64,000 nucleotides of DNA from Pseudomonas graminis (lineage in GTDB: Bacteria > Pseudomonadota > Gammaproteobacteria > Pseudomonadales > Pseudomonadaceae). The notes under the pieces are model-generated. The model saw nothing but the letters and a program-made list of their open reading frames with translations. It ran no database searches and was not told where the DNA came from. Position 1 is the first letter of the stretch, and each line of letters opens with the position of its first letter. This document shows, piece by piece, positions 48,212 through 58,662 of this stretch. The DNA is taken from the NCBI RefSeq assembly GCF_013201545.1, contig NZ_CP053746.1, forward strand, positions 1,515,001-1,579,000, given 5' to 3'. Position numbers and translations under genes: made by a program.

Positions 48212-50371
48212 TTACGCAGGAATTGCCTTCGCTTTCGGCTCACGAGCCCAAACGCGGTGCTGCTGAATCGCATCGAAGAACGCCTTGAACGAGGCGCTGT
48301 CCGAAACGGCCAACAGGCCAGCATCTGCTTCCAGACGAAGCAGGTCGATCAGCTTCTGTGCATCACCTGCATATGCAATGGCTTTGAGGTGCTTGTAAGC
48401 CTCAAGCACGTAATGCAGTGCCACGCCGTCGCCGCTCAGCGCTTTGATCGAAGCATCGCCGCCCGGGATGAACACAGCGTCGAACGCGACCGATGGCAAA
48501 CCTTCCATCGAAGCATCGACGGCCAGCGTCGCGCCGCTTGCGGTTTTAACCGGTGCGGAGGTAGGACCCAGCACCTTGGCGTGCGCGCCTTCGGCTTCCA
48601 GCGCAGCCTTCATTGTCGCTACAGCGTTGTCGTCGACGCCATTGGCGACCAAGATGGCAACTTTGCGCGAGGCAATATCGGCAGGCAGCAGGTTCGCCTG
48701 GCTCAACAGCGGCGACTCGACGACAGTCAACTTGCCATTGCTTTGCGCCTGGACAGTCAGGGCGGTCGGCGCGGGCAAGCCAAGGTTTTCAGCCACACGT
48801 TTAGCCAGTGTGAGGTCGATATTCGCGAGAATCTCATTCACCTGACGGGCGCGGATGTGCTCACGCTCGACCTTGCCCAACTCGAAGCTGTACGCCGCGA
48901 TGATGTGCTCTTTCTCGTGCTCGCTCATGCTGTTGAAGAACAGCGTGGCCTGGGAGAAGTGATCGCCAAAGGAAGGGCTGCGCTCACGCACCTTCTCTGC
49001 CGAGACGCGCTCGTGATACGTCTCGAATCCGCCATCCTGCGGACCGGCAGGGGTTTCTTTCGGCCAGCCGCTATCGATCGAGTTCGGCTCGTAGGAAGCA
49101 CGACCCTTGTCGATGGTGGTGCGGTGTTGCGCATCACGCTGGTTGTTGTGGTTCGGCGAGACCGGACGGTTGATCGGGATCTCGTGGAAGTTCGGCCCAC
49201 CCAGTCGGCTGATCTGCGTATCGGTGTAGGAAAACAGCCGACCTTGCAGCAGCGGATCGTTGGAAAAGTCGATACCCGGCACGATGTGGCCAGGGCAGAA
49301 CGCAACCTGCTCGGTCTCGGCGAAGTAGTTGTCCGGGTTACGGTTGAGGACCATCTTGCCCAGCGGCGTTACCGGCACCAGCTCTTCCGGGATGATTTTG
49401 GTCGGGTCCAGGAGGTCGAAGTCGAACTTGTGCTCGTCCTCCTCGGCGACGATCTGTACGCCCAGTTCCCATTCCGGATAGTCACCCATCTCGATGGATT
49501 CCCACAGATCGCGGCGATGGAAGTCAGTGTCCTTACCCGCAAGTTTCTGTGCTTCGTCCCACACCAGAGAGCACGTGCCGTACTTGGGTTTCCAGTGGAA
49601 TTTGACGAACGAGGACTTGCCCTCGGTGTTGATCATGCGGAAGGTGTGAATGCCAAAGCCTTGCATCGAGCGCAGGCTTTTCGGGATCGCACGGTCGGAC
49701 ATGGTCCACAGCACCATGTGCGCGGATTCCGGCACCAAGGAAACGAAGTCCCAGAACGTGTCGTGAGCCGAGCCCCCGGTAGGGATTTCGTTATGAGGCT
49801 CTGGCTTCACGGCATGGACGAAATCGGGAAACTTGATGGCGTCCTGGATGAAGAACACAGGCATGTTGTTGCCGACCAGATCGTAGTTGCCTTCGCCGGT
49901 ATAGAACTTGACTGCGAAACCGCGTACGTCACGGACGGTATCGCCGGAGCCGCGTGGGCCCTGAACTGTGGAAAAACGTACGAAGACCGGGGTTTTCTTG
50001 CCCGGGTCGCGCAGGAATTCGGCCTTGGACAGCGCGGAATGGTTCTCATAGGTCTGGAAATAACCGTGGGCCGCCGTGCCGCGCGCGTGGACGATGCGCT
50101 CCGGAATGCGTTCATGGTCAAAATGCGTGATTTTCTCGCGCATGATGAAGTCTTCGAGCAGCGAAGGGCCGCGCGAGCCAACTTTCAGCGTGTTCTGGTT
50201 GTCGGAGATCTTTACGCCCTGATTGGTGCGCAGAGCCTCGCCGGTGGCGTCGGAGCGGAACGTTTCAAGACTTTCGACCTTGGCGTTGGTATTGCCACGG
50301 TCCAGCGTGTCAGTGCCAGCCAGTTCACTGTTGGCGTTGGCGCTAACAGGTGGATTGGTGTTCGTACTCAT
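48212..50371 (-). CDS. katE: Large-subunit catalase HPII
   Basis: 719 residues, the large clade with a C-terminal flavodoxin/DJ-1-like domain (about 570-719). Catalytic core: [15 protein letters not shown] with the essential His, [11 protein letters not shown] with the Asn, and [14 protein letters not shown] with the haem-ligand Tyr. It destroys hydrogen peroxide, mostly in stationary phase. I start at 50371 (MSTNTNPP), with GAGGAG upstream; the extension to 50413 is unlikely. Two inverted repeats lie upstream in the long leader region. Confidence 0.95.
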   Translation of the reverse strand: MSTNTNPPVSANANSELAGTDTLDRGNTNAKVESLETFRSDATGEALRTNQGVKISDNQNTLKVGSRGPSLLEDFIMREKITHFDHERIPERIVHARGTAAHGYFQTYENHSALSKAEFLRDPGKKTPVFVRFSTVQGPRGSGDTVRDVRGFAVKFYTGEGNYDLVGNNMPVFFIQDAIKFPDFVHAVKPEPHNEIPTGGSAHDTFWDFVSLVPESAHMVLWTMSDRAIPKSLRSMQGFGIHTFRMINTEGKSSFVKFHWKPKYGTCSLVWDEAQKLAGKDTDFHRRDLWESIEMGDYPEWELGVQIVAEEDEHKFDFDLLDPTKIIPEELVPVTPLGKMVLNRNPDNYFAETEQVAFCPGHIVPGIDFSNDPLLQGRLFSYTDTQISRLGGPNFHEIPINRPVSPNHNNQRDAQHRTTIDKGRASYEPNSIDSGWPKETPAGPQDGGFETYHERVSAEKVRERSPSFGDHFSQATLFFNSMSEHEKEHIIAAYSFELGKVEREHIRARQVNEILANIDLTLAKRVAENLGLPAPTALTVQAQSNGKLTVVESPLLSQANLLPADIASRKVAILVANGVDDNAVATMKAALEAEGAHAKVLGPTSAPVKTASGATLAVDASMEGLPSVAFDAVFIPGGDASIKALSGDGVALHYVLEAYKHLKAIAYAGDAQKLIDLLRLEADAGLLAVSDSASFKAFFDAIQQHRVWAREPKAKAIPA

Positions 50372-50752
50372 CAGACAAAACTCCTCAGTTCGGACGGCTC
50401 CTTTTTTGCGCACCAGGGTGTGGCGGCGGCAGGAGCTCGTAAGCGGAAATGCCTGACACGAAGTCAGGCATTATTCAGGCGCTAAGTAAGTGACTGATGA
50501 TGAAAACAGCCGTTCCGTTTGTTTTTCCGATTCTTCGATTTTCATCATCAGACTGACAGTCGGCCATCCATATGACCGTTCAGCAGGTTCGGTGCGAAAT
50601 AAATGCTAAGAAGGCTGGGCCCAACCCGGATTCGACAGGCTAAAATGCGCGCCCGGTTTACCCAGCCGAAGCCGAAATGGCATCGCTCAGCAGCGTGATG
50701 AAGGCATGAGTCTCCACGCTGATTTTTCAACGCGCCCCACAAGGTTCGCTCC
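50372..50752. other. Intergenic region between katE and metN
   Basis: Divergent control region. On the katE side are a hairpin ATGCCTGAC/GTCAGGCAT (50449-50471) and a 13-bp inverted pair CTGATGATGAAAA/TTTTCATCATCAG (50494-50506 and 50539-50551). On the metN side a TAAAAT hexamer (about 50641-50646) may be a -10 box. The 64-codon minus-strand frame at 50548-50742 has no family resemblance and is probably not a gene. Confidence 0.5.
50449..50551 (-). repeat. Paired inverted repeats upstream of katE
   Basis: A perfect 9-bp hairpin with a 5-nt loop (50449-50471), next to a perfect 13-bp inverted pair with a 32-nt spacer (50494-50551). Both lie 80-180 bp before the katE start and may be leader structures, operators or part of a small transcript. 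Confidence 0.5.
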
Positions 50753-51760
50753 GTGATCGAGTTTCAGAACGTCCACAAAACCTATCGGGTCGCCGATCGG
50801 GAAATTCCCGCGCTGCACCCCACCAGCCTGCGCATCGAAAATGGCCAGGTGTTTGGCCTGATCGGCCACTCCGGCGCCGGCAAGAGCACCATGCTGCGCC
50901 TGATCAACCGCCTTGAAGCGCCCAGCGGCGGCAAGATCCTGGTTGATGACGTCGATGTCACCGCGCTGGACGCCGACGGTCTGCGCGGCTTCCGCCGTCA
51001 GGTCGGCATGATTTTCCAGCACTTCAATCTGCTGTCGTCCAAGACCGTGGCCGACAACGTCGCCATGCCGCTGACCCTGGCCGGGGACATGTCCCGCGCG
51101 CAGATCGATCAGCGCGTGGCCGAATTGCTGGCTCGCGTGGGTCTGTCCGACCACGCCAAAAAATATCCGGCGCAATTGTCCGGCGGTCAGAAGCAGCGGG
51201 TCGGCATCGCCCGCGCGCTGGCGACCAAGCCGAAGATTCTGCTGTGCGACGAGGCCACCAGCGCCCTCGACCCGCAAACCACGGCATCGGTGTTGCAGCT
51301 GCTGGCCGAGATCAATCGCGAACTGAAGCTGACCATCGTTTTGATCACCCACGAAATGGACGTGATCCGTCGCGTCTGCGATCAGGTGGCGGTCATGGAT
51401 GCGGGCGTCATCGTCGAGCAGGGCGCTGTGGCCGATGTGTTTCTGCACCCCAAGCACCCGACCACTCGGCGCTTTGTGCAGGAAGACGAAGAGGTCGACG
51501 AAAACCAGCTGAACAGTGATTTCGCCCACGTTCAGGGCCGCATCGTGCGCCTGACGTTTCAGGGCGAAGCGACCTACGCGCCATTGCTGGGTACGGTCGC
51601 GCGGGAAACCGGGGTGGACTACAGCATTCTGGCCGGCCGTATCGACCGCATCAAAGACACGCCTTACGGGCAACTGACGCTGGCCATCACCGGTGGTGAC
51701 ATGGACGCCGCGTTTGCCCGCTTCACCGCAGCCGACGTTCACATGGAGGTCCTGCGCTGA
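50753..51760 (+). CDS. metN: Methionine ABC transporter ATP-binding protein
   Basis: 335 residues: Walker A GHSGAGKS, signature [16 protein letters not shown], Walker [14 protein letters not shown], switch VLITHEMD, then the C-terminal NIL regulatory domain (about 260-335) that binds methionine and inhibits uptake. GTG start with AAGG upstream. Its stop overlaps the metI start by one base. Confidence 0.94.
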   Translation: MIEFQNVHKTYRVADREIPALHPTSLRIENGQVFGLIGHSGAGKSTMLRLINRLEAPSGGKILVDDVDVTALDADGLRGFRRQVGMIFQHFNLLSSKTVADNVAMPLTLAGDMSRAQIDQRVAELLARVGLSDHAKKYPAQLSGGQKQRVGIARALATKPKILLCDEATSALDPQTTASVLQLLAEINRELKLTIVLITHEMDVIRRVCDQVAVMDAGVIVEQGAVADVFLHPKHPTTRRFVQEDEEVDENQLNSDFAHVQGRIVRLTFQGEATYAPLLGTVARETGVDYSILAGRIDRIKDTPYGQLTLAITGGDMDAAFARFTAADVHMEVLR

Positions 51761-52434
51761 TGGACACTTTTCTCAACCTGTTTTCCAACGTCGACTGGTA
51801 CGAAATCTGGCTGGCGACCGGCGACACCCTGATCATGCTCGGCGTCTCGCTGGCGTTCACCGTCCTGCTGGGCTTGCCGCTCGGCGTGCTGATGTTCCTG
51901 ACCTCGCCGCGTCAGTTGCTTGAGAACAAGCCGGTCTACACCACCGTTGGCCTGATCGTGAACATGCTGCGGGCGCTGCCGTTCATCATCCTGCTGATCG
52001 TGATGATGCCGCTGACGGAAATCATCACCGGCACCTCGCTGGGCATTCTCGGCACGCTGCCGCCATTGATCGCAGGCGCCACCCCGTTCTTCGCCCGCCT
52101 GGTGGAAACCGCGCTGCGGGAAGTGGATCGCGGCATCATCGAGGCCACTCAGGCCATGGGCGCAACGACCCGGCAGATCGTGATCAAGGCGCTGTTGCCT
52201 GAAGCACGTCCGGGCATTCTTGCCGCAATCACCGTGACTGCGATTGCGCTGGTGTCGTTCACCGCCATGGCCGGTGCGGTCGGGGCCGGTGGCTTGGGCG
52301 ATCTGGCGATTCGCTACGGTTACCAACGCTTCCAGAACGATGTGATGTTTGTGACGGTCGTATTACTGCTGGTGCTGGTGCAGATCCTGCAAACCGTCGG
52401 CGACAGGCTGGTCGCGCACTTTTCACACCGTTAA
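51760..52434 (+). CDS. metI: Methionine ABC transporter permease
   Basis: 224 residues, five to six membrane helices and the binding-protein-dependent permease EAA loop (EATQAMGATTRQIVIKALLPEA). It moves D- and L-methionine. ATG overlaps the metN stop; metQ follows after 65 bp. Confidence 0.94.
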   Translation: MDTFLNLFSNVDWYEIWLATGDTLIMLGVSLAFTVLLGLPLGVLMFLTSPRQLLENKPVYTTVGLIVNMLRALPFIILLIVMMPLTEIITGTSLGILGTLPPLIAGATPFFARLVETALREVDRGIIEATQAMGATTRQIVIKALLPEARPGILAAITVTAIALVSFTAMAGAVGAGGLGDLAIRYGYQRFQNDVMFVTVVLLLVLVQILQTVGDRLVAHFSHR

Positions 52435-52499
52435 CCGAATTCGCCGGTCACTGACCGGCCAATGCATGCCACCGCGCGTGCATTTCAGGAGTAGTAGAC

Positions 52500-53273
52500 A
52501 TGAAGAAGTTGTTGGCTGTATTCGCTGCTGTGGCGGCGCTGTCTGCCCATGCTGACGAGACCTTGACCGTGGCAGCCTCCGCCGTGCCCCACGCCGAGAT
52601 TCTCGAGTTCGTGAAGCCGATGCTGGCGAAGGAAGGTGTGACGCTGAACGTGAAGGTGTTCAACGATTACATTCAGCCGAACGTGCAGGTCGATCAGAAA
52701 CGCATGGACGCCAACTTCTTCCAGCACCAGCCATATTTGGATGAGTTCAACAAGGGCAAGGGCACCCATCTGGTGAGCGTGGCCAAGGTTCATATCGAGC
52801 CTTTTGGCGCTTACTCGGACAAGCTCAAGAGCCTCGCCGAGCTGCCGGACGGCGCTAATGTCGCGATCCCGAATGACGCCACCAACGAGGGCCGTGCGCT
52901 GTTGCTGCTGGTCAAGGCCGGCCTGATTACCCTGAAGGACCCGAACAGCATCACCGCCAAGCCAGGCGATGTTCAGCAGAACCCGAAGAATCTGAAATTC
53001 CGCGAACTGGAAGCCGCTACTCTGCCACGCGTGCTGACGCAGGTGAACCTGGCGCTGATCAACACCAATTACGCCCTGACCGCCAAGCTTGATCCGACCA
53101 AGGATGCGTTGATCATCGAAGGATCGGAGTCGCCTTACGCGAACATCCTCGTGACCCGCGAAGACAATAAGGATGCCCCGGCCATCCAGAAACTGGTCGC
53201 CGCACTGCACAGCCCGGAAACCAAGGCGTTCATCGTCGAGAAGTACAAAGGCGCGGTCGTTCCGGCGTTCTGA
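52500..53273 (+). CDS. metQ: Methionine-binding periplasmic protein
   Basis: 257 residues of the NlpA/MetQ family (VAASAVPHAEILEFVKP, VFNDYIQPNVQV, ANFFQHQPYLDEFN, NDATNEGRALLLL). The signal peptide ends at about LSAHA-DET and has no lipobox Cys, so this is a soluble periplasmic protein rather than a lipoprotein like E. coli MetQ. Good AGGAG upstream of the ATG. Confidence 0.92.
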   Translation: MKKLLAVFAAVAALSAHADETLTVAASAVPHAEILEFVKPMLAKEGVTLNVKVFNDYIQPNVQVDQKRMDANFFQHQPYLDEFNKGKGTHLVSVAKVHIEPFGAYSDKLKSLAELPDGANVAIPNDATNEGRALLLLVKAGLITLKDPNSITAKPGDVQQNPKNLKFRELEAATLPRVLTQVNLALINTNYALTAKLDPTKDALIIEGSESPYANILVTREDNKDAPAIQKLVAALHSPETKAFIVEKYKGAVVPAF

Positions 53274-53286
53274 TCCCCCCACACCA

Positions 53287-53320
53287 ATGATCTCGGCGCA
53301 ACGCCGAGATCATCGTTCTT
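53287..53320 (+). terminator. Intrinsic terminator after metQ
   Basis: ATGATCTCGGCG (53287-53298) pairs perfectly with CGCCGAGATCAT (53302-53313) around a 3-nt loop, followed by CGTTCTTC. The U tract is weak but the stem is strong. Confidence 0.75.
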
Positions 53321-53952
53321 CACTTCCTCTCCACCAGCCCCGGCAACTGCGCCACCAACTTCTGGCTGTTCAGCGGCGCGCGGATAAAGCCGCGTTGGGT
53401 GCCGTCGGGGCCGAGGAGGGCGAGGTTGCCGCTGTGGTCGACCGTGTAGCCCGGCTTGCTGGTATCCGCCGGGATGTAGGGGATGCTCACGGCATTCGCC
53501 AGCTTCTGCAGCGTATCCACCGGCGCTCTCAGACCGACGAACTGCTTGTCGAAATAACCCAGATACTGTTTGAGCTGTTGCGGGGTGTCGCGATCGGGAT
53601 CGACGCTGACCAGCACAATGCGCAGTTTGTCGACGGCCTCACTGGGCAGCTCGCTTTTGATCTGACGCAGCTGAGCGAGAGTAGTCGGGCAGATGTCCGG
53701 GCAGAAGGTGTAGCCGAAGAACAGCACCGTCCATTTGCCCTTTAGTTGGTTCAAGGAAACGGGCTGGCCGTCCTGATCGGTGAGCGAGAGATCCGGCACG
53801 GTACGGCTCTGCGGGAGAAGGATAATCCCCGCATCGATAAGCGCGATCTGGTCGCCCTGAGCCGATCCGGACAGCACACGGTTGACGGTCAGGCCAAGCA
53901 CCAGCGCCAGAATGGCCACAAGGATGAATACGGTTTTTTGAGTTCGGGTCAT
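53320..53952 (-). CDS. SCO1/SenC family copper/thiol protein
   Basis: 210 residues: N-terminal membrane anchor (VFILVAILALVLGLTV), thioredoxin-like fold with the copper-binding pair CPDIC (FFGYTFCPDICPTTL) and the conserved His near the C-terminal half (GYTVDHSGNLALL). SCO proteins deliver copper to cytochrome oxidase or handle thiol redox. Start at 53952 (MTRTQKTVF); no oxidase genes are in view. Confidence 0.9.
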   Translation of the reverse strand: MTRTQKTVFILVAILALVLGLTVNRVLSGSAQGDQIALIDAGIILLPQSRTVPDLSLTDQDGQPVSLNQLKGKWTVLFFGYTFCPDICPTTLAQLRQIKSELPSEAVDKLRIVLVSVDPDRDTPQQLKQYLGYFDKQFVGLRAPVDTLQKLANAVSIPYIPADTSKPGYTVDHSGNLALLGPDGTQRGFIRAPLNSQKLVAQLPGLVERK

Positions 53953-54103
53953 GAGTTCAGCACAATGAGTGATCCACGATCGCGCGATTATGCACATAAC
54001 CATGAAGCTGTTATGACAATTACGTCTTAGCGTCATTTGTGGGCAGGCTAAGGTATGGACTTCCCTATAATGACTGCCTGGTTTCACTGCCTATGGAGCA
54101 TTC

Positions 54104-54754
54104 ATGAACACCGCCGCATTGCGCGAGCAGATCACCCGAGCTCAGGAACACGAAAACCAATCCGGCCAGCTAGCGCGCCAGTTGGAGTCGCAACTTCCTC
54201 ATCTTCACCCGTCCATTCACTTGCCAGACGTAGACGCGCGAGGCGTGCTGACGCGTTTCGTCATTGCTTACATCGGTCAGGTGCCGGACCTGCTGGACGC
54301 CGCCCATGACGTCGCATTGCAGGCGGGCATTGAAAGCCAGATCAAGCCGGTCCTGAAAATCGCCGAGCAATTCTTCAGCGCGCCTCCCGCCATCATGGCG
54401 GGCCACGAAGGTCTGGACGGGCTGCTGGATGAGGCGTATCTGGCCCACCGTCTGGTGGAGGAAGTGAATGATCTGTACATCAAGCATTTCGGCCAGCCGC
54501 TGATACCGATGAACACCACGGTGGCCAGCGTCATCGCCCATCAACTGATCGGCGAGGCCTTCGCCAATCAGCTCGACGAAGTGGTGCATCACGCCATCGA
54601 CGAGATGCTCGACGACGACAGCTTCTCCCTGGAGTCGGTGGAAACCTACCGCGAGCGCCTTGCCAGCCCGGACACCGATGCGGCGTGGAAACGCTGGCCC
54701 AGCCTGTCACGTCAGTTGGGCGTAGGGCTGGAACTGGAGCGCGGGAAAGACTGA
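54104..54754 (+). CDS. Conserved Pseudomonas protein of unknown function
   Basis: 216 residues, soluble, acidic and mostly helical. There is no signal peptide or recognisable motif. GGAG lies five bases before the ATG and a perfect TATAAT sits at 54066-54071, so the gene is probably expressed from its own promoter. Divergent from the SCO gene and convergent with the SulP gene. I do not recognise a family. Confidence 0.7.
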   Translation: MNTAALREQITRAQEHENQSGQLARQLESQLPHLHPSIHLPDVDARGVLTRFVIAYIGQVPDLLDAAHDVALQAGIESQIKPVLKIAEQFFSAPPAIMAGHEGLDGLLDEAYLAHRLVEEVNDLYIKHFGQPLIPMNTTVASVIAHQLIGEAFANQLDEVVHHAIDEMLDDDSFSLESVETYRERLASPDTDAAWKRWPSLSRQLGVGLELERGKD

Positions 54755-54776
54755 TCCCGCACTCCCTTTACCCGCC

Positions 54777-56306
54777 TCAGTGCAACGCTGCTCCTCCGAT
54801 CGACGTACGGATTCTTCCCTCCACGCGACGCTTGAGCAGCCGCTGCTCCAACAGCAAACGCGAGCCCTGCGCCGCGTTGGCGCGTCCCCATTCTTCCAGC
54901 AGCTCCAGGCAGGAGTGGTCGATGTACGTCAGGTTGCCCAACGGCACATGCAGCGTGGTTCCCGGCGGCACGGTTTCCAGCGTTTGCGTCAGCGCCGGCA
55001 CCTTGAGGAACGTGGCAGAACCATTAAGGCGCAGCTCCATTTCGCCTTCGGCCGGCAGGTCGACAAGATTGATCTTCAAGCGCGAAGCATTCAGCGCCAG
55101 CTTCACCAGGGTCAGGCCAAAGCCGATCAACACACCCGTCAACAGGTCTGTCAGGACAATCGCGCTGGCGGTCGCGCCATAGATGAACATCGGCATGCGG
55201 CCATAGCGTCCCAACCCTTTGAGCGCTTGAACATTCACCAGCTTCACGCCGGTGTAGACCAGCACGCCGGCCAGGCTCGCCACAGGAATGCTCTGCAACA
55301 CGCTCGACAGCAACAGCACGAACGCCAGCAGCCACAGACCATGGAACATCGCCGACAGACGGGTCTTCGCACCCGCCTGCACGTTGGCCGAACTGCGCAC
55401 GATTACGCCGGTCATCGGCAGCGCGCCGACCAGCCCGCAGAGCATGTTGCCCACGCCTTGGGCGCTGAGCTCCTTATCGAAGTCCGATCGCTGACCGTCG
55501 TGCATGCGATCTACCGCCGCTGCCGACAACAGGGTTTCAGCGCTGGCAATGAAGGCCACGGCAATCGCCGCGATCAGGATGGCAGGGTCGGCCAGGTTCA
55601 ACAGGTCTGCAGGGCGCAGCCAGTCGATGGCTTCAGCAAGATTAGCCGGAACCTCGACGCGCTTGACCTGCAAGCTCATCACCAGACTCACTACCGTGGC
55701 GATGCCAACCCCGAGCAACGCGCCCGGTACGAACCGAAGTGCATGGGGCCGACGCTTTTCCCACAGCCACATCACCGCGATGGTGCCCAGCCCGAGAAGA
55801 CCGGCCTGCATGGCGCTGCCCATCCCCAACGCACCCATTACGGTCTGCGGGAACGCCACGAGATTATCGAGCCCGGAAGGCTTGGGTCCGCTGTCGAACA
55901 TGACGTGGACCTGGGAAAGCACAATCAGCACGCCGATACCCGCCAGCATGCCGTAAACCACCGCCGGGGCGGTCACGCGGAACCAGCAGCCGAGCTTCAA
56001 GCGTCCAGCCAGCAATTGCAGCGCACCGGCGAGCAGCAGAATCGGCCCGAGCATGGCGATGCCGTGCTCTCGGACCAGCTCGAACACCAGCACCGCCAGC
56101 CCTGCCGCCGGGCCGCTGACCTGCAGTGGCGAACCGGCCAGCCACCCCACTACCAAGCCGCCAATGATGCCGGTGATCAAACCCTTTGACGGCGGCATGC
56201 CGGAAGCGATGGCGATCCCCATGCACAAAGGCAGGGCCACCAGAAAAACCACCACGGAAGCCAGCAGCTCCCGTGGTAACAACGCTTTCAGATCAGTAGT
56301 AGCCAT
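54777..56306 (-). CDS. SulP family anion transporter, probable bicarbonate transporter
   Basis: 509 residues: 10-14 membrane helices with SulP signatures (PLCMGIAIASGMPPSKGLITGIIGG near residue 25, SADVQ-type SSANVQAGAKTRLSA near 325) and a C-terminal STAS domain (LHVPLGNLTYIDHSCLELLEEW). The neighbouring beta-carbonic anhydrase suggests bicarbonate rather than sulfate as substrate; that is inference from context. Start at 56306 (MATTDLKALLP). Confidence 0.88.
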   Translation of the reverse strand: MATTDLKALLPRELLASVVVFLVALPLCMGIAIASGMPPSKGLITGIIGGLVVGWLAGSPLQVSGPAAGLAVLVFELVREHGIAMLGPILLLAGALQLLAGRLKLGCWFRVTAPAVVYGMLAGIGVLIVLSQVHVMFDSGPKPSGLDNLVAFPQTVMGALGMGSAMQAGLLGLGTIAVMWLWEKRRPHALRFVPGALLGVGIATVVSLVMSLQVKRVEVPANLAEAIDWLRPADLLNLADPAILIAAIAVAFIASAETLLSAAAVDRMHDGQRSDFDKELSAQGVGNMLCGLVGALPMTGVIVRSSANVQAGAKTRLSAMFHGLWLLAFVLLLSSVLQSIPVASLAGVLVYTGVKLVNVQALKGLGRYGRMPMFIYGATASAIVLTDLLTGVLIGFGLTLVKLALNASRLKINLVDLPAEGEMELRLNGSATFLKVPALTQTLETVPPGTTLHVPLGNLTYIDHSCLELLEEWGRANAAQGSRLLLEQRLLKRRVEGRIRTSIGGAALH

Positions 56307-56437
56307 GACGACTCTCCGGAATTCAGACGTGACGACGCCCGGCGGCACGCGCTATGTGCGGCCGCTACGAGCTTGTATGAGGGTGGAACCGTCAGGGCCA
56401 ACGCCGCTGCGCTCAGGCGCAGCGGGTCAGCCGGCGA

Positions 56438-57172
56438 TCAATATCGACCGCGGGGGATCGACGCCATGGGCACCGGGTGGTCGCCATCCAGCGCCAGGAA
56501 GCAGTCCTGCTCGGCATCGTAAGCGCGGATTTCGCTGGTCTCGATGTCGTAGACCCAGCCATGGATGAACAACTGACCGCTGGCCAGCTTGGACGCCACG
56601 GAGGGGTGCGTGCGCAAGTGTTGCAGCTGCGCGATGACGTTTTCTTCGGTGAGCACGTGCATGGTTTCGTGCTCGCCGGTGCAGTTGCAGTTGTCCTGCA
56701 CAACAGTCTTGGCGACCTCGGCATGGCGCAGCCAGGCTTTGACCGTCGGCATTTTTTCCAGGGTGTCGGGGTTGAGAACGGCGCGCATGGCCCCGCAATC
56801 GGAGTGGCCGCAGACAATGATGTGCTGCACGCCCAAAGCCAGTACGGCGTATTCGATAGCGGTAGAAACGCCGCCATTCATGGGACCGTACGGCGGGACG
56901 ACGTTGCCCACGTTACGGGTGACGAACAGGTCGCCCGGCGAGCTTTGGGTGATGAGTTCCGGGACGATGCGCGAGTCGGCGCAGGTGATGAACATGGCCC
57001 GGGGATGTTGGGCGGTGGCGAGTTTCTTGAACAGTTCTTCCTGCTGAGGGAAGACGTCATGGCGGAAATGCTTGAAGCCATCAACGATCTGCTTCAACGC
57101 CATTTCGGCGGTTTCCACCTGAGGCGTTACGCCTGTCGTCGCAGCCTGAGGCTGCTTATCCTGGTCACTCAT
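56438..57172 (-). CDS. Beta-class carbonic anhydrase
   Basis: 244 residues with zinc ligands in FITCADSRIVPE (Cys, with the Asp-Arg pair) and CGHSDCGAMRA (His and Cys). It interconverts CO2 and bicarbonate in the cytosol. It lies upstream of the SulP transporter on the same strand, 131 bp apart, an association seen in many bacteria. Confidence 0.93.
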   Translation of the reverse strand: MSDQDKQPQAATTGVTPQVETAEMALKQIVDGFKHFRHDVFPQQEELFKKLATAQHPRAMFITCADSRIVPELITQSSPGDLFVTRNVGNVVPPYGPMNGGVSTAIEYAVLALGVQHIIVCGHSDCGAMRAVLNPDTLEKMPTVKAWLRHAEVAKTVVQDNCNCTGEHETMHVLTEENVIAQLQHLRTHPSVASKLASGQLFIHGWVYDIETSEIRAYDAEQDCFLALDGDHPVPMASIPRGRY

Positions 57173-57409
57173 GTTTCATCCTCTCTGACGGATTTAAGTG
57201 GATTTTCCGGCGAATCCTGTGGATGACCCACTTTTTTCTGGTCTTCTTGCGTATCTTTTCCTACAAGACCAATCGGTCACTTCCGACTCACCTTAACGAC
57301 GCAAACTTAATTGAAACTGAATGCGTGGCTCTAGATCGCGGGTCTTGCGTTAGAAAATCTAAACCGCAAGCGGCTGTTGTGGTGGAACACAGTTAAGACG
57401 CCATTCGAG

Positions 57410-58468
57410 TCACAGCAGCGACATCTGACCGCCGGGTGGGCAAAACGCGCTGCAGTCGAGTTGAAAACTTTCCCGGCGGTTCAAGCCATGCTTCTTGATC
57501 GCGAGGCTGTAACGCTGCGCCAGCAACTCAGCGAATACCCCCTCCCCGCGCATTCGCGAGCCAAACCGGCTGTCATACACCTCGCCGCCGCGGCTCTGAC
57601 GAACCAGGCTCATGACGTGCTCGGCCCTTTGCGGATAATGCGCCTGGAGCCACTCTTCGAACAGCGGCGCAACCTCCAGTGGCAGGCGCAGCATTACGTA
57701 GCTCGCACTCAACGAGCCCGCGGCCTTGGCCTCGGCCATCAGCTTCTCCAGCTCCATGTCATTGATCATCGGAATCATCGGCGCCAGCAACACGCCCACC
57801 GGCACACCGGCATCGCGCAACACTTTGATCGCCCGCAATCTAGCCTTGGGCGCAGCGGCCCGTGGTTCAAGGATGCGCTTGAGCTCGTCGTCCAGGGTCG
57901 TGAGGCTGATGAACACCGACACCAGCCGCAACTTCGCCAGCTCGGCCAGCAGGTCCAGATCCCGAAGAATCAGCGAACCTTTGGTGATGATCGTCACCGG
58001 ATGGCGATAGCGCAGCAGCACTTCCAGCGTCGCCCGGCTCAATGTGTATTCGCGCTCGATGGGCTGATACGGATCGGTGTTCGCCCCCAAAGTGATCGGC
58101 GCGACGCTGTAGCCTGGCTTGGACAGCTGCTGCTCCAGCAGAGCGGCAGCATTGGTTTTGGCGATCAATTTGGTCTCGAAGTCCAGCCCCGGCGACATGT
58201 CCCAATAGGCGTGGCTCGGCCGGGCGTAGCAATAAATACAACCGTGCTCGCATCCTCGGTAAGGATTGATCGAGCGGTCGAAAGGAATGTCGGGCGATGA
58301 GTTACGCGCGATGATGCTCTTGGCGGTTTCCAGCGTGACGGTGGTGCCTTGGGTCAGCGGTACTTCCTGATACCAGCCGTCGTCTTCGGCCACCGATCGG
58401 TTGGGGGCGAAGCGGTTGTTGGGGTTGGTCGCAGTGCCGCGCCCGCGTGGGGGCAACTGAATGGACAT
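57410..58468 (-). CDS. PA0069-family radical SAM protein
   Basis: 352 residues. The radical SAM cluster is GCEHGCIYCYARP (CxxxCxxC) near residue 73, followed by a TIM-barrel core (GANTDPYQPIE, TIITKGSLILRDLDLL, SLTTLDDELKRILEPRAAAPKARL). The DPYQ segment and RxxPxxR context recall spore photoproduct lyase-like proteins; substrate unknown. The start MSIQLPPRGRGTATNPNNRF is usual for the family. Confidence 0.9.
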   Translation of the reverse strand: MSIQLPPRGRGTATNPNNRFAPNRSVAEDDGWYQEVPLTQGTTVTLETAKSIIARNSSPDIPFDRSINPYRGCEHGCIYCYARPSHAYWDMSPGLDFETKLIAKTNAAALLEQQLSKPGYSVAPITLGANTDPYQPIEREYTLSRATLEVLLRYRHPVTIITKGSLILRDLDLLAELAKLRLVSVFISLTTLDDELKRILEPRAAAPKARLRAIKVLRDAGVPVGVLLAPMIPMINDMELEKLMAEAKAAGSLSASYVMLRLPLEVAPLFEEWLQAHYPQRAEHVMSLVRQSRGGEVYDSRFGSRMRGEGVFAELLAQRYSLAIKKHGLNRRESFQLDCSAFCPPGGQMSLL

Positions 58469-58662
58469 GACGGCTCCTTGATAACTGGTTATGCATACAG
58501 TATCGCGAAACGCTCATGCCGTTCACGCGCCACCCCGGAAAAACACTCCGGCGCCGATCAACGGCTTTCACTATCTTTTGACACGCCCCTCACAGCGCCT
58601 TGACCCTGCGCGGCGAAAACTTGCCTCATCGATAAACGGCTGGTTTCCACGGTACGTCTTCC

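Noticed and set aside
48257..50485. 742-codon plus-strand frame opposite katE
   Set aside because: Antisense shadow; composition and content give no protein family, while katE is full length.
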